Source: Citrobacter freundii (GTDB lineage: Bacteria; Bacteroidota; Bacteroidia; Chitinophagales; Chitinophagaceae). From it: DNA of 35,307 nucleotides. The position numbers and the translations under genes are program-made. Positions within the stretch are counted from its first letter, which is position 1. Every line of letters begins with the position of its first letter. The notes beneath the pieces are model-generated. The model had not been told where the DNA came from and did no database searches. It saw only the letters and a list, made by a program, of their open reading frames with translations. Shown here piece after piece: positions 15,225-25,800 of this stretch. The stretch is from positions 1 through 35,307 of the forward strand of contig QFQQ01000065.1 in the NCBI GenBank assembly GCA_003243445.1, given 5' to 3'.

Positions 15225-16160
15225 TTATCTTGAACGTGAGTAAACCAATACGAGGTTCTTGATCTCTCTTACGTTCGCTGAAGGATTCCAGTAGAAGTTC
15301 AGCGTAAACGTCTTCGTAGCAGGATCATATTTGTTTACTGAACCAGGTATGTTTGTCAGCGTAGCGTTGCCGCCCGCAGACATTGTTACCAGGTTAGTGG
15401 CAGGATCAACTTTAGCTTTCAGGTTATCGATACCACCAATACCGCTTGTACCGCCAAACCATGTCAGACCAGAAACCTGTACTGAATTTGCATCAACAGT
15501 TGAAAGCGTGATGTTGGGATTACCAACCAGCGAACCGTTCAACGCGTCACCGGTAGTTGGAATACCAGGAGCGCTATAGCGCTGTACTGTTCCGGAAGTG
15601 ATCTTATATACACCATCGTACGCATTTTTTGCTCCGATTACCACAACCACTTCACCTTTTGCTGCAGATACCTTACCACCCTGGTCAACGCTTTTCAGCT
15701 TGAAGCCCATTCCATACAGTTCGTTCGGATCGAACACTGTACCGTTTGGAACATTAACCTGGATATACTTTACGAACTCCTGGGGAGCGAAAGTCAGCGT
15801 GATATCATTTCCGTTTGCAGGATTTGCAGCGTCAAATACGATACCGCCAGAAGGCACCAGCAACAGATCCGGATCATAATCGGTTACAAGAGCATCGTCA
15901 ATGCTGAGTGTAACTTTCATTGTTGAGTTCAGGGATGCCTGGCTTACCACATCGCGTCTTACTTCGAGAAGTGATATGCTTTGCGGAGCAGTTTTCAGCT
16001 CCACAAATGCTGCAGTGGAATTATCATCATCGGAAGGGATCTTCACGATAGTTTGTCCGGCATCGCCCAGCTTCGGCCAATCCTGGGCTTTGTCACAACC
16101 CGCCATCACAGCCAGCACTGTGAGCCCGAGGGCGAGTTTGGATAAAATATTTAGTTTCAT
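15225..16160 (-). CDS. BT_3987/DUF1735-like surface lipoprotein
   Basis: 311 residues with a lipoprotein signal peptide (lipidation Cys22 in VLAVMAGCDK). Residues about 40-155 match the BT_3987-like (DUF1735) domain pattern: STAAFVELKTAPQSISLLEVRRDVVSQASLNSTMKVTLSIDD ... YDPDLLLVPSGGIVFDA, an immunoglobulin-like fold found in lipoproteins encoded in Sus-type loci. The C-terminal half is beta-rich with ATKTFTLNFYWNPSANVREI near the end, as in proteins that bind or display surface ligands. It is the third gene of the SusC-SusD operon (56-bp gap), so it is probably an accessory cell-surface binding protein for the same substrate (inference). Domain assignment is by recognition only. Confidence 0.82.
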   Translation of the reverse strand: MKLNILSKLALGLTVLAVMAGCDKAQDWPKLGDAGQTIVKIPSDDDNSTAAFVELKTAPQSISLLEVRRDVVSQASLNSTMKVTLSIDDALVTDYDPDLLLVPSGGIVFDAANPANGNDITLTFAPQEFVKYIQVNVPNGTVFDPNELYGMGFKLKSVDQGGKVSAAKGEVVVVIGAKNAYDGVYKITSGTVQRYSAPGIPTTGDALNGSLVGNPNITLSTVDANSVQVSGLTWFGGTSGIGGIDNLKAKVDPATNLVTMSAGGNATLTNIPGSVNKYDPATKTFTLNFYWNPSANVREIKNLVLVYSRSR

Positions 16161-16216
16161 ATTCAGTGTCTTGTTTTGAAAAATTGTGTGTGTTTACTTT
16201 TCGCAAAGCCGGGACC

Positions 16217-17659
16217 TTATTGCTTATCCCACCAGATTCTTGCATCAGGAGTATCACCACCTGTCAGTCTGCCTACCGCTTCATTCGTATTATCGGTATT
16301 TACAGAGTAAGACAGAGAGCCATAAGTATAACGGCGTGGGATCTGTTTGCTTGAATTGGTTGCATTTGGCGTTGGTGTGAGCGCCGGAACGTTAGTTCTG
16401 CGCCAGTTTGACCAGCCTTGCAGGCCATCAGGATAGAAAGCAAGATACTGTTGCAACTGGATCTTCTGCAGTGGATTTCCTGCTGCCAGAGATACAGGGG
16501 TTGAAGACAGGTAGGTAGGAAGATTTCCTGTTGCAGCACCCCACTGATTCCATGAAGCAGTGATACCGGCTTCATAGGCAGCATTTGTATTTGCAGTGAT
16601 CCATCCGCGCTGAGACGCCTCAGCAATTGCCAGCAATACATGCGATGCAGCAATTGGTGTTACAGCAGCAGCAGCACCCTGGTAAGTAGAAGACATTACT
16701 TTAGCATAATTGGTATTTGCGTTACCAAATGCCACAGCAGCATCTCTTGTCAGACCATAAGGGAAACCTACAGTTGATGTACCGAATGCAGCCTGTCTTG
16801 CATCACCCATTGAAGAAGTCAGACCAGTTACGATAGAAGATTCTGCATAGTCAGAACGGCCATTGTAAAGGTTATACCATGGATTTCTGAACGCAGCTGT
16901 ACCTGGGTATTTCAGTGTCAGGTTCTTCGAGTTGTCATCGATATAGCCATCAGCATCTGCATAAGCTTTTGCAAATTCAGTAGCAGCCCAGTCTCCCGGA
17001 TTAGGATACACTTTGCTTGTGCGCAGTGTGATCAGCATACGAAGAGAGTTAGCAACTCTTTTCCAGCTCGCAGCATCACCAGCGAAAAGGAAATCGCCAA
17101 CTGGTTTTGCACCTGCATCGAACTGGTCAGCAGCTTCTGTCAGTTCTTTCACGAGATCTTTATAGATCAGTTCCTGTGGATCGAATTTTGGAGTCAGTTC
17201 TTCTTTGCCTTTCAGTGCATCGAAGTAAGGGATATCACCCCAGCGATCAGTCAGCGTCCAGTAGATATACGCCTTCAGGATACGTGCGATAGCGATCTGA
17301 TTGTTTGCAGAACCGAATTTGGCAGCCAGGGGAACCTTTGCAGGATCTGTGTTATAGATGATGATATTCTGCAGATCATATAATGACCCGGAATAAGTTC
17401 CATCGAAGTCGCCTTTTGGCAATGCATACAATGATACGTCCGTATACTGTGTTTCAGAGAAATATTGAGCGTAGAGACCACCCTGCGTCTGGGTAGCAAA
17501 ACCGCCGAGGCCGGATTCCACGTTCGTCAGCAATGCTGCCGTCGATGGAGTTGAAGTACCGTTCGGATTCACGTTGGTATCATCAAACTTTTTACAGCTT
17601 GATACCAGCAGTGAAGCTGAGGCTATGATGGTTAATAATTTTGCAGATTTCATTTTCAT
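16217..17659 (-). CDS. SusD/RagB-family nutrient-binding lipoprotein (locus 1)
   Basis: 480 residues. Lipoprotein signal with Cys22 (SASLLVSSCKKFDD). The opening CKKFDDTNVNPNGTSTPSTAALLTNVESGL, the DRWGDIPYFDAL motif and the LLAIAEASQRGW helix identify the SusD-like_2 branch, TPR-type proteins that form the lid of the SusC barrel. The C-terminal region ends PDARIWWDKQ, as usual in this branch. The gene starts 24 bp after the SusC stop; ATG 17659 is used, with a second ATG two codons later. Ligand unknown; this branch is often linked to non-polysaccharide or poorly defined substrates. Confidence 0.95.
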   Translation of the reverse strand: MKMKSAKLLTIIASASLLVSSCKKFDDTNVNPNGTSTPSTAALLTNVESGLGGFATQTQGGLYAQYFSETQYTDVSLYALPKGDFDGTYSGSLYDLQNIIIYNTDPAKVPLAAKFGSANNQIAIARILKAYIYWTLTDRWGDIPYFDALKGKEELTPKFDPQELIYKDLVKELTEAADQFDAGAKPVGDFLFAGDAASWKRVANSLRMLITLRTSKVYPNPGDWAATEFAKAYADADGYIDDNSKNLTLKYPGTAAFRNPWYNLYNGRSDYAESSIVTGLTSSMGDARQAAFGTSTVGFPYGLTRDAAVAFGNANTNYAKVMSSTYQGAAAAVTPIAASHVLLAIAEASQRGWITANTNAAYEAGITASWNQWGAATGNLPTYLSSTPVSLAAGNPLQKIQLQQYLAFYPDGLQGWSNWRRTNVPALTPTPNATNSSKQIPRRYTYGSLSYSVNTDNTNEAVGRLTGGDTPDARIWWDKQ

Positions 17660-17683
17660 AATTTTTTCCTGTGAAAGTTTAAA

Positions 17684-20600
17684 TTAGAAACCAAGTTTCA
17701 GGTTAATACCAAGAGACCTTGTTCCTGGGAACTGACCGTTCTCACCATATACCGCACTGATCTCAGAAGGATCGAAATCTTTAGTAGAGCGATAGATCAG
17801 CCATGGGTTGCGCGCAGTCAGGGACAGCGTTGCATTCTGCAGCCATTTGTTAGTTGCTGCCCATTTAGTAACCGGCAGTCTGTAACCAAGGCTCAACTCA
17901 CGGAGTTTCACGAAAGTCAGATCATAGATAAACTCATCGAATACGTTGTTATTTACCATTCCGTGGAAATAATCCTGAGCTTCAACATACATGTCAACAG
18001 GGTTTTTACCCGCATCAACACCTACCATGTGGATACCACCACCTTCAGCAACTGGGTCACGGATCGGATTTCCTTTATCATTCAACACAGCTGTACGTGC
18101 AGTCAGACCAGAGAATGAACCCCACATGTCAGACAGTGAGAAGAATTTACCGCCGTACTGGAAGTCGATGTTAACGTTCAGTACGAAGTTTTTGTAAGTA
18201 AATGAGTTCTGAACACCACCAGTGTACTGAGGCAGTACGCTACCGAATTTCACGTTCTCAGATTTCACATACATACCGTTAGCATCCAGTACTGGTTTGC
18301 CATCGATGTATGTTTTACCACCACCGATCAGCATACCCCAGGTTTGACCTTCCTGGTGTACAGTAAATGGAGGAGTGATACCGCTGAAACCTGCACCGCT
18401 TGAAAGGGTGATCTGTTTTACATCAGGAGCAAGCGATACAACTTTGTTCTGGATGATGTTAGCATATGTTGCGTTTATATCCCAGGAGAAGTCTTTTGTA
18501 ACAATTGGTCTTACAAAAGCCTGCAGCTCGATACCTTTACGGGTGATCTCGCCGGCATTGATCGTCTGGGAGCTGAAGCCGCTCGCACCGCTGATCGTTA
18601 CGTTGATCGGAGAGTTTGAAGTAACAGCATTATAATATGTAGCGCTGATACCAACTCTGTTTTTCAGGAAACGGAGGTCAAGACCGATCTCTTTCTGAGT
18701 CTGGGTCGCACCTCTGATGCTGCTGCTTGTAAGTGTGTTTGGAGTACCCTGAGCGAAATAGTTGATACCGCCCTGAGTCCACTGATCAGCACCAATGCTG
18801 TAAGCAAGCTCCAGGTTGTATGGTCCGATCGCCTGAGGAACTTCACCCCATGAACCTCTTAATTTACCATAGCTCAGCCATGGCAGAGAGTTTTTCACGA
18901 GATCACTGAATACGAAGCTCGCACCAAATGATTTCACAAAAATGTTGTTATCATTTGCAGGCAGCGTAGAGTACCAGTCATTACGGACAGTCGCATCTAC
19001 GAACACCATATTTCTCCAGCCAAGGCTCGCTCTTGTAAACACCGCACGGCGTTTTTCAAGAGATCTGTTATTGCCATAAGTAATAGAAGAAAGTGAGTTG
19101 TTCAGTGCAAAGAAGTCAGGAATGTACAGACCATCACGTGTTGCAGCATTGATGCCTTTGTTGGTGATCTTTACCATCTCACCACCCGCAAGCACGTCGA
19201 TGTTGAAGTCATTCAGTTTTTTGTTGTAAGTACCAACGAGTTCATAACGGTCATCCGCAAAGAAAGTTTCGCTTGTAGAATAGCCTGATTTCAGACCAGT
19301 CTGAGTCGCACTTCTTTCCAGGAGATACCATGTTCTGTTCTCGCTCCAGGTATTTACAAGGCTCTTGCGATAAGTACCTCTGATCTTGATATCGCTGTTC
19401 AGCTTGTAAGTCAGCGACACGTCACCGAACAGACGGTCACGTCTGAAGAGATTCTGTGTATTGTCGAAATAGCTGTAGAAGTTATACCAGTAGTTACCGC
19501 CATAGAACGCAACTGGGTTGGTTGGGCTGTAAGCACCTGGGTTTGCGTGGTTCCAGCTACCTACTACACCTGGAGTACCTGTTGAACCGGCAGGAGACAA
19601 CATGCCTCTGAGTTCTTTCATGATGCCCATGTCCAGATCTCTGTGGAACCACTGGCTGAAGCTACCGGAAGACTGGTTACCATAACCATCATTGTTCTCA
19701 GCATTCTGGTTCTGGGTAACATAGTTAAAGTTAGTAGACAAAGTGAAGTGGGTTCCCAGGTCCATTGAACCGTTCGCCATCAGAGAATTTCTTTTCAGAT
19801 AGCTATTTGGGATCAGACCCTGGATATCCAGGTTTGTGTATGAAACACGTGCAGTATAGTTATCGCCAGCTTTAGAGAAGTTGACGTTGTTGGTTCTGGT
19901 TACACCCGTGTTATAAAAGTCTTTCGCATTGTTTGGCTGAGGGGTCAGCTTAGCGGTTTTGAAAGAGTAAGGAGTACCTGCATACCATGCATACCAGGGA
20001 ATATATTCCTGACCGGCCATGCGTGGTCCCCATGATGCGTCATCGGTATAGTCATGGTAGTATTTACCATCGAGCGCTTTCCATTCTTCTGGTTGTCCAG
20101 GAACCCATTTGTACTGGATCAGATCAGCAGCACCACCACCAGCGTATGAATTCTGATAGTTAGGAACCACATAGATCTTGTCCACAGTAACGCCGCTGTT
20201 CACTTCAACGCCGATACCTCTCTGCCCTCTTTTTGCTCTTTTGGTAGTGATCACGATCGCACCATCAGCAGCCTGAGGACCGTAGATAGCAGCACCACTT
20301 GGGCCGTTCAGTACAGTCAGATCTTCTACGTCGTCCATGTTCACGTCAACTGAGTTAGTTGGCGTACCATCAACGATGTACAGCAGGCTCTGGCCACCGA
20401 GTGTACCATCACCTCTCAGACGTACAGTTGCATCACGACCAAGCGCCGCAACCGACTGGCTACGGATCTGCGCACCTGCTACTTTACCTGCCAGTGCATT
20501 GTTGATGTTTGGCTGACGAATGACATTCAATTGTTCAGCATTCACCACCTGTGCATTGGAGCTAAGGCTTCGCTGAGTTCTTTTGGTGTTGTAACCACTT

Positions 20601-20917
20601 GATACAATTACTTCCACCAGGCTCTCTGTTGACTTCTCAAGAGCAGACGTGATGGTGTTACTTGCACCAACTGTGATTTCTTTTGTTGTAAAGCCCTGGC
20701 TTGTAAGTACCAGAACATCGCCCGTGTTGGCTTTGATAGTGAAAGATCCATTCTGATCCGCAATGGCGCCCTGATTGGTGCCCTTGATTGTAACGCTCAC
20801 CAGGGGAATTGCATTTCCCTGATCATCTGTCACCTTACCCGAAATGGTTCGGCTTTGCCCAAATGTCAATACACTGCATAGGAGCAACATTGCAAGAAGA
20901 CTCGCAGTTTTTCTCAT
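17684..20917 (-). CDS. SusC/RagA TonB-linked outer membrane transporter (locus 1)
   Basis: 1077 residues. Signal peptide MRKTASLLAMLLLCSVLTFGQ; CarboxypepD_reg-like domain about 22-95 (ISGKVTDDQGNAIPLVSVTIKGTNQGAIADQNGSF); plug domain about 110-230 with the RagA/SusC landmarks LLYIVDGTPTNS, VEDLTVLNGPSGAAIYGPQAADGAIVITTK; then a 22-strand barrel ending PGTRSLGINLKLGF. It imports a ligand captured by the partner SusD protein using TonB energy. It leads a three-gene operon with SusD and a DUF1735-like lipoprotein. There is no STN domain and no adjacent sigma/anti-sigma pair. Confidence 0.97.
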   Translation of the reverse strand: MRKTASLLAMLLLCSVLTFGQSRTISGKVTDDQGNAIPLVSVTIKGTNQGAIADQNGSFTIKANTGDVLVLTSQGFTTKEITVGASNTITSALEKSTESLVEVIVSSGYNTKRTQRSLSSNAQVVNAEQLNVIRQPNINNALAGKVAGAQIRSQSVAALGRDATVRLRGDGTLGGQSLLYIVDGTPTNSVDVNMDDVEDLTVLNGPSGAAIYGPQAADGAIVITTKRAKRGQRGIGVEVNSGVTVDKIYVVPNYQNSYAGGGAADLIQYKWVPGQPEEWKALDGKYYHDYTDDASWGPRMAGQEYIPWYAWYAGTPYSFKTAKLTPQPNNAKDFYNTGVTRTNNVNFSKAGDNYTARVSYTNLDIQGLIPNSYLKRNSLMANGSMDLGTHFTLSTNFNYVTQNQNAENNDGYGNQSSGSFSQWFHRDLDMGIMKELRGMLSPAGSTGTPGVVGSWNHANPGAYSPTNPVAFYGGNYWYNFYSYFDNTQNLFRRDRLFGDVSLTYKLNSDIKIRGTYRKSLVNTWSENRTWYLLERSATQTGLKSGYSTSETFFADDRYELVGTYNKKLNDFNIDVLAGGEMVKITNKGINAATRDGLYIPDFFALNNSLSSITYGNNRSLEKRRAVFTRASLGWRNMVFVDATVRNDWYSTLPANDNNIFVKSFGASFVFSDLVKNSLPWLSYGKLRGSWGEVPQAIGPYNLELAYSIGADQWTQGGINYFAQGTPNTLTSSSIRGATQTQKEIGLDLRFLKNRVGISATYYNAVTSNSPINVTISGASGFSSQTINAGEITRKGIELQAFVRPIVTKDFSWDINATYANIIQNKVVSLAPDVKQITLSSGAGFSGITPPFTVHQEGQTWGMLIGGGKTYIDGKPVLDANGMYVKSENVKFGSVLPQYTGGVQNSFTYKNFVLNVNIDFQYGGKFFSLSDMWGSFSGLTARTAVLNDKGNPIRDPVAEGGGIHMVGVDAGKNPVDMYVEAQDYFHGMVNNNVFDEFIYDLTFVKLRELSLGYRLPVTKWAATNKWLQNATLSLTARNPWLIYRSTKDFDPSEISAVYGENGQFPGTRSLGINLKLGF

Positions 20918-21028
20918 GTGAAGTTAATTTTGTTTATTATAATCTGAAGGCTAATGACCGCCCTGTATCCCAAACCTGGGTATGAAATACATAAGTGAGA
21001 GACATCAGAGCCGCCAAAAAAGCTGCGC

Positions 21029-21060
21029 CAAATTAAAGTTTTTTTAACACGAAAAATCAA
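21029..21060 (-). promoter_or_regulatory. Putative promoter of SusC locus 1
   Basis: On the minus strand a TTG (21060-21058) and TTAATTTG (21036-21029) are separated by 21 bases, which fits the Bacteroidota arrangement TTG-N17-23-TAnnTTTG with one mismatch in the -7 box. The spacer contains the A/T-rich run GTTAAAAAAA, also present about 200 bp upstream of SusC locus 2. The leader would be about 105 bases. Confidence 0.5.
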
Positions 21061-21283
21061 TTGGTGTAAAAAAAATTTCAGGGAAGTGGTTGATTGTGAT
21101 GTAAAAAAACGACCACGGAATACAGTCCACACACCCCGGCCGGCTCTTCCATATACAGATGATTAAAGACTAAATCGAAAAATCTCATCATATTTAATTA
21201 TAGCTTTTACAACAATTAAATACGGACTATAGCCGATCAAGCATGGGCAGATGATCTGAAATAATGGGACACATACCCGCAAT

Positions 21284-21313
21284 AAAAAGACCTTCATTAT
21301 GGAAGGTCTTTTT
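21284..21313 (-). terminator. Terminator of SusCD locus 2 (bidirectional)
   Basis: A 12-bp perfect stem, AAAAAGACCTTC (21284-21295) and GAAGGTCTTTTT (21302-21313), with a six-base loop. Flanked by T-runs on both strands. About 70 bases after the SusD locus 2 stop codon. Confidence 0.93.
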
Positions 21314-21382
21314 ACTTTCAGGGTTAAACTTTTTTTCAGCCCGGGAATGCTGTTGCGGTCTTCAGCCCAGCGGTCCTTAGTC

Positions 21383-22807
21383 TTAATTCACATCCCACCA
21401 TAACTTCGTGTCCACCTCATCCCCACCGATCGCATCCGCTGCCTGGTTATAATTCGTCGTATTATAATTCTGTTCGTTAACGGGATAGGTGAAGCGAAGC
21501 GGGATGGCTGACAGTGCACGGAATGCTGGCGCCAGTTGAGGATAATCCAATCGTCTCCATTCGATCCATGCATCCCATCCCCGGTTATATAAGGCGATCC
21601 ATTTCTGTGTGCCGATCTTTTGCCGGAAACTTCCCGCAGCCGTTGCATAATTTACCGCAGGACGGGCGAGATAAGTTGTTGCCTGGTTCTGCGTACCACC
21701 CCAGAATAAGATAGATGCCGTGATCGCGTTACTGTAATGCAATGCTGCAGCGCCACCAACGGCCCAGCCACGCGCAGCAGCCTCCGCCAGCAGAAACTCC
21801 ACTTCGGAATAATCAAGCAATACGCCCGGAAACTCAGGTACGGTGATCTTTTCATCGGGTTTAGAGAAGGTGGTATAGCTGCTGCTTGTACCAGGATCTC
21901 CACCCGAATAATCGTTGGCTTCATCAGGTGTGAAATACAACGGTACTCTCGGATCATTGAGCGCCTGCATCTGATCAACCAGGGTGCTTGCCGCCACAAA
22001 ATCCTGTCTTCCGCTTTGCACCAGGTCTTCCCATATCGGATTTGTATTGGGTGGTGATGCAAGAAAGTCAAACAGCGCGTTATCGTCATTGGAGCTGAAC
22101 ACACCGGCGGCATACGCCTGCTCCACTATTGTTTGCGCATTCGAGCCAGGCACATCGGCGATCAGCATTCCCATTTTCAACTTGAATGAGTTGCCGAATT
22201 TCGCCCAGGCAGTCATATCATTTCCATATATTATATCTGCGTTGCCCAGACCATTTGCCGCCGGCTTGATGGAAGTGATCGCGGTATTCAGTCTCGCGAT
22301 CAGATCTGTGTAGATCGTTGCCGCATCATCGTATTTCGGAAATACATTGTCAATATCAAGTGCCTCCGAATAAGGAATGTTACCAAACGTATTGATCAGA
22401 TAATAATAAGCATACACCTGCAGGATATTCACCACAGCCAGTTGATTGGTCTTCACATCCCCGTCAGTCACCTGCTCAGGTATCAACCGTTTTGCTTCTT
22501 CCAGGTCTTTCAGCACATCCCGGTAAAGAGCGGTCCAAACACCCTGTGGAATATTCCGAGTATTCAGATCATAGCGGCTTTCTCCAAGATAAGTCGTCTC
22601 CTGCCAGTGCTGTACAATAAGACGGAAGATATTGAGGTTGACATTTGACGAGCTGAGGGTACGGACCAGGCTTCTCTCCGCGTTCGTGACAAGCGAGGAG
22701 GCTGCCACCATCGGAGGGTTCTTTGGATCTTCATTCAATGTTGTAAGATCCTTTTTACAGGAAGCGAAGAGCAATGCAGTTATTATAATTACAAAAACTT
22801 TCTTCAT
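21383..22807 (-). CDS. SusD/RagB-family nutrient-binding lipoprotein (locus 2)
   Basis: 474 residues. Lipoprotein signal with Cys17 (ITALLFASCKKDLTT). The opening LNEDPKNPPMVAASSLVTNAERSLVRTL, the NTFGNIPYSEALD motif and VEFLLAEAAARGWAVGG place it in the SusD-like_2 branch like locus 1. It ends DEVDTKLWWDVN. Twelve bp downstream of the SusC stop, so co-translated. The two SusD proteins are clearly related but far from identical, so this is not a recent duplication. Ligand unknown. Confidence 0.95.
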   Translation of the reverse strand: MKKVFVIIITALLFASCKKDLTTLNEDPKNPPMVAASSLVTNAERSLVRTLSSSNVNLNIFRLIVQHWQETTYLGESRYDLNTRNIPQGVWTALYRDVLKDLEEAKRLIPEQVTDGDVKTNQLAVVNILQVYAYYYLINTFGNIPYSEALDIDNVFPKYDDAATIYTDLIARLNTAITSIKPAANGLGNADIIYGNDMTAWAKFGNSFKLKMGMLIADVPGSNAQTIVEQAYAAGVFSSNDDNALFDFLASPPNTNPIWEDLVQSGRQDFVAASTLVDQMQALNDPRVPLYFTPDEANDYSGGDPGTSSSYTTFSKPDEKITVPEFPGVLLDYSEVEFLLAEAAARGWAVGGAAALHYSNAITASILFWGGTQNQATTYLARPAVNYATAAGSFRQKIGTQKWIALYNRGWDAWIEWRRLDYPQLAPAFRALSAIPLRFTYPVNEQNYNTTNYNQAADAIGGDEVDTKLWWDVN

Positions 22808-22819
22808 AGCAATATTTTT

Positions 22820-25800
22820 TTAGAATCTTAATCTGATGTTGAATGAGAAGGTGCGTGTTGTAGGATAAGCACCACCCTGATAACCCTGCAGGTTACCCGA
22901 ACTGATCGTTTCCTCCGGATCAGCATAAGGCAGATTCTTATGAATGAGCCAAAGGTTTCTTCCGATCAGCGAAAGATCAATTCCCTTGAATGGCCTGATC
23001 TTGGACATCAGTCCTTTTGGCAATGAATAAGTCAGTACTGCTTCCCTTAATTTCACAAAGCTTGCATCATATACGAATCCTGCAGCAGGCACGAGATCTT
23101 CTGCACCGAAGGTTGCATATTCATTAGAGATATGCGTGGTGTTTGGTTTACCATCTTCATATACACCCGGCATGACCACACCACCACCGCTCGCAACAGG
23201 ATCACGTGATGGATTACCGAGATCATTGCGTCCGGCGGTCTCCGGATAGAGTCCCGTGCCCGAACCGTAGAACATATCCAGTGAAAACACATCACCGCCT
23301 TTGCGCATATCCACCAGGAAGCTCAGTGAGAAATCCTTATACTTGAATGTATTATTTATACCACCGATCCAATCAGGATTCGGATTCCCGATCACTTCAT
23401 TGGATGTTTGCGAACTCAGGTAATAACCATCTGCATCCACGGTGCGCTGGCCGCCTGTGTAAATAAAGTTGGAACCACGGATCGTTCCATAAGGCTGATT
23501 CAATGTTGCATTCAATGACACACCGCCCTGGAAGGTTGCCAACACCAGGTTGTCTGCATTTTCGAACAGCTTGATCACCTTGTTGCGGTTCCTCGTCCAG
23601 TTCACATTCACCGTCCAGCTGAATGATTTGCTCTGGAATGGCGTACCAAACACAGAAAGCTCGATACCCTGGTTCCGGATCGTACCTGAATTCAGGAATT
23701 TCGAACTGTATCCTGATGCGGGAGTGATGGCCAGCGGGAGGATCTGATCGATCGTCTTTGCATTATAATAAGATACATCGAAACCGACACGGCTTTTGAG
23801 GAAGGACATTTCCAGGCCCACTTCCATACTTTGTGTGCGTTCAGGTTTCAGATCCGGGTTGTTCTTTGTGCTTGGAATAGTGGTTGTCGGCGCGGAACCA
23901 AATGGGGGAAGAATGTTATAAACATCCAGCACGCTGTAGAGCGGCGCATCATTACCAACCTCCGCATAGTTCAGCCTCACCTTACCATAAGATAACCAGT
24001 TGGCAGAAGGAAGCAGTTTGGAAAAAGTAAAGCCCAACGCCCCTGAAGGATAATAATATACATTGTTCCCATCAGGCAATGTGGATGATTCATCACGGCG
24101 GATAGTTCCATCCAGCGTTAGCATATCTCTCCAACTGAGCGTTGCGCCGGCGAAAACACCATTTACCTGTCTTTCTCCATCAAACTCTGTTGGTGCATTC
24201 AACGGATTGGCCGAATTGTTCAGCGAGTAAATACCGGGAATGGTCAGACCGCCATTGGTTGAGGCATCGATGCTTCTTGTATGCTGCTTGCGGATGTTCA
24301 CACCAAGCAATGCCTTGAAGTTGAAATCCTGCGAAAGATCTTTGTCTACATTCGCCAGCAGATCATAATTCAATTCTGTATACGAACGGTTCACGCGCCT
24401 GTAAGAGGAAATACCGATGCTTCCCACTGCCTGTCTTTCTTCCTGTTGCTCTGTATAAGTATCCAGCCCTACCCTTCCGAGAATGTTCAACCAGTCAGTG
24501 ATCTTGTAATTCAGGTTAACATTACCAAAGATCCTGTTCCGGCTATCATTCTCATAATTCTGATAGCGGACGAAATAAGGATTATCCCAAAAGATTGGAA
24601 CAAGCCCCGCCGTTGTTCTTGGATTTGCCCAGTTCCAGGTGGTATTTTTCAATGTGCGGAAATAAGCAGCTTTCTGCTCATCGATGTCCACATTCGTTTG
24701 CCACCACTGACGGAAGTTGGTTGCTACGTTTTTGTCGTCGTAACCGGTACCATAACGTCCCCGTCCGTTTATATTGGAGAAGTTTGCTGCCGCGCCCGCG
24801 GTCAACCTGTCGGTAATATTATATGTTCCACCGAAGTTGACGAGATTCTTGCTGACTTTACTGTTGGGCAATACGCCCCCGTCGTCAGTGCGCGTATAAC
24901 CAAGCTTAAAAGAACCTTTATCCGAAGCGCCATCAACAAACACGCTTTGATTGGAAGAGGTAGCCGTCTGAAAAAAACTGGAAGGGTCGTTCGCAGCAGC
25001 TACCCACGGAGTGGCCTGCCTGTAAAAGGGAGACGTCGCATCGAAAGCGTTCCATTGATAGACCAGCAAGCTGGGATCAAACGGAGCGCCATACGAAGCA
25101 TCTTCAGTAGTGGGTACAACCTGATCCGGGATGCCATCACCATTAACATCAAACAGATTAAAATAAGAATCTTCGTTGGGACCATAATAAGCGCCATACC
25201 CTGCACCGTATTCTTTTTGATATTTGGCAAAGGTCTTTTTATCGATCTTACCAAAACCAAAACCTGAATTCACCGTGATCCCCAAGCCACGGGTTGCTTT
25301 CTTCGTAGTAATAAGGATCACGCCGTTGTTACCCCGCGATCCATAGAGTGCGCTCGCCGCCGCACCTTTCAAGACGGATACGGATTCAATATCGTCGGGG
25401 TTGATATCAGCAGCAGCGTTGCCGTAATCATATCCACCGCGACCGGTCGTTTGATCTGCGGTGTTGGTATTGTCATTATTGTACGGCACACCATCTACCA
25501 CAAACAATGCCTGGTTATTCCCTACAAATGATTTCACACCTCTTAATACAACGTTGGTAGATCCACCAAGTGTATTTGTTTGTCGTACTTCAAGCCCTGC
25601 AACTTTTCCGGAAAGATTGCTCACGAAATTGTTGCTTCTGTTTTTACTCACTTCCGTTCCATCCACGGTCTGTGCTGCATACGGCAATTGATTCCGCGTC
25701 CTCCGGATGCCCATCGCCGTCACCACAACTTCCTGAAGATTACCCAGAGGTTGCAATGTTACGTTCACAGTTGTTTGTGTACCGATGGCTACTTCCTGTT

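Larger units (their letters stand above)
20918..21382. other. Intergenic region between the two SusCD loci
   Basis: 465 bp with no supported coding region. It contains the leader and putative promoter of SusC locus 1 (21029-21060), and the terminator of locus 2 (21284-21313). The middle, 21130-21280, is AT-rich with no repeats of the palindromic families found elsewhere in the window. Confidence 0.7.

Noticed and set aside
24281..25267. Long plus-strand open frame of 328 codons
   Set aside because: It is antisense inside the SusC locus 2 gene, with no domain character; the minus-strand frame is clearly the real one.
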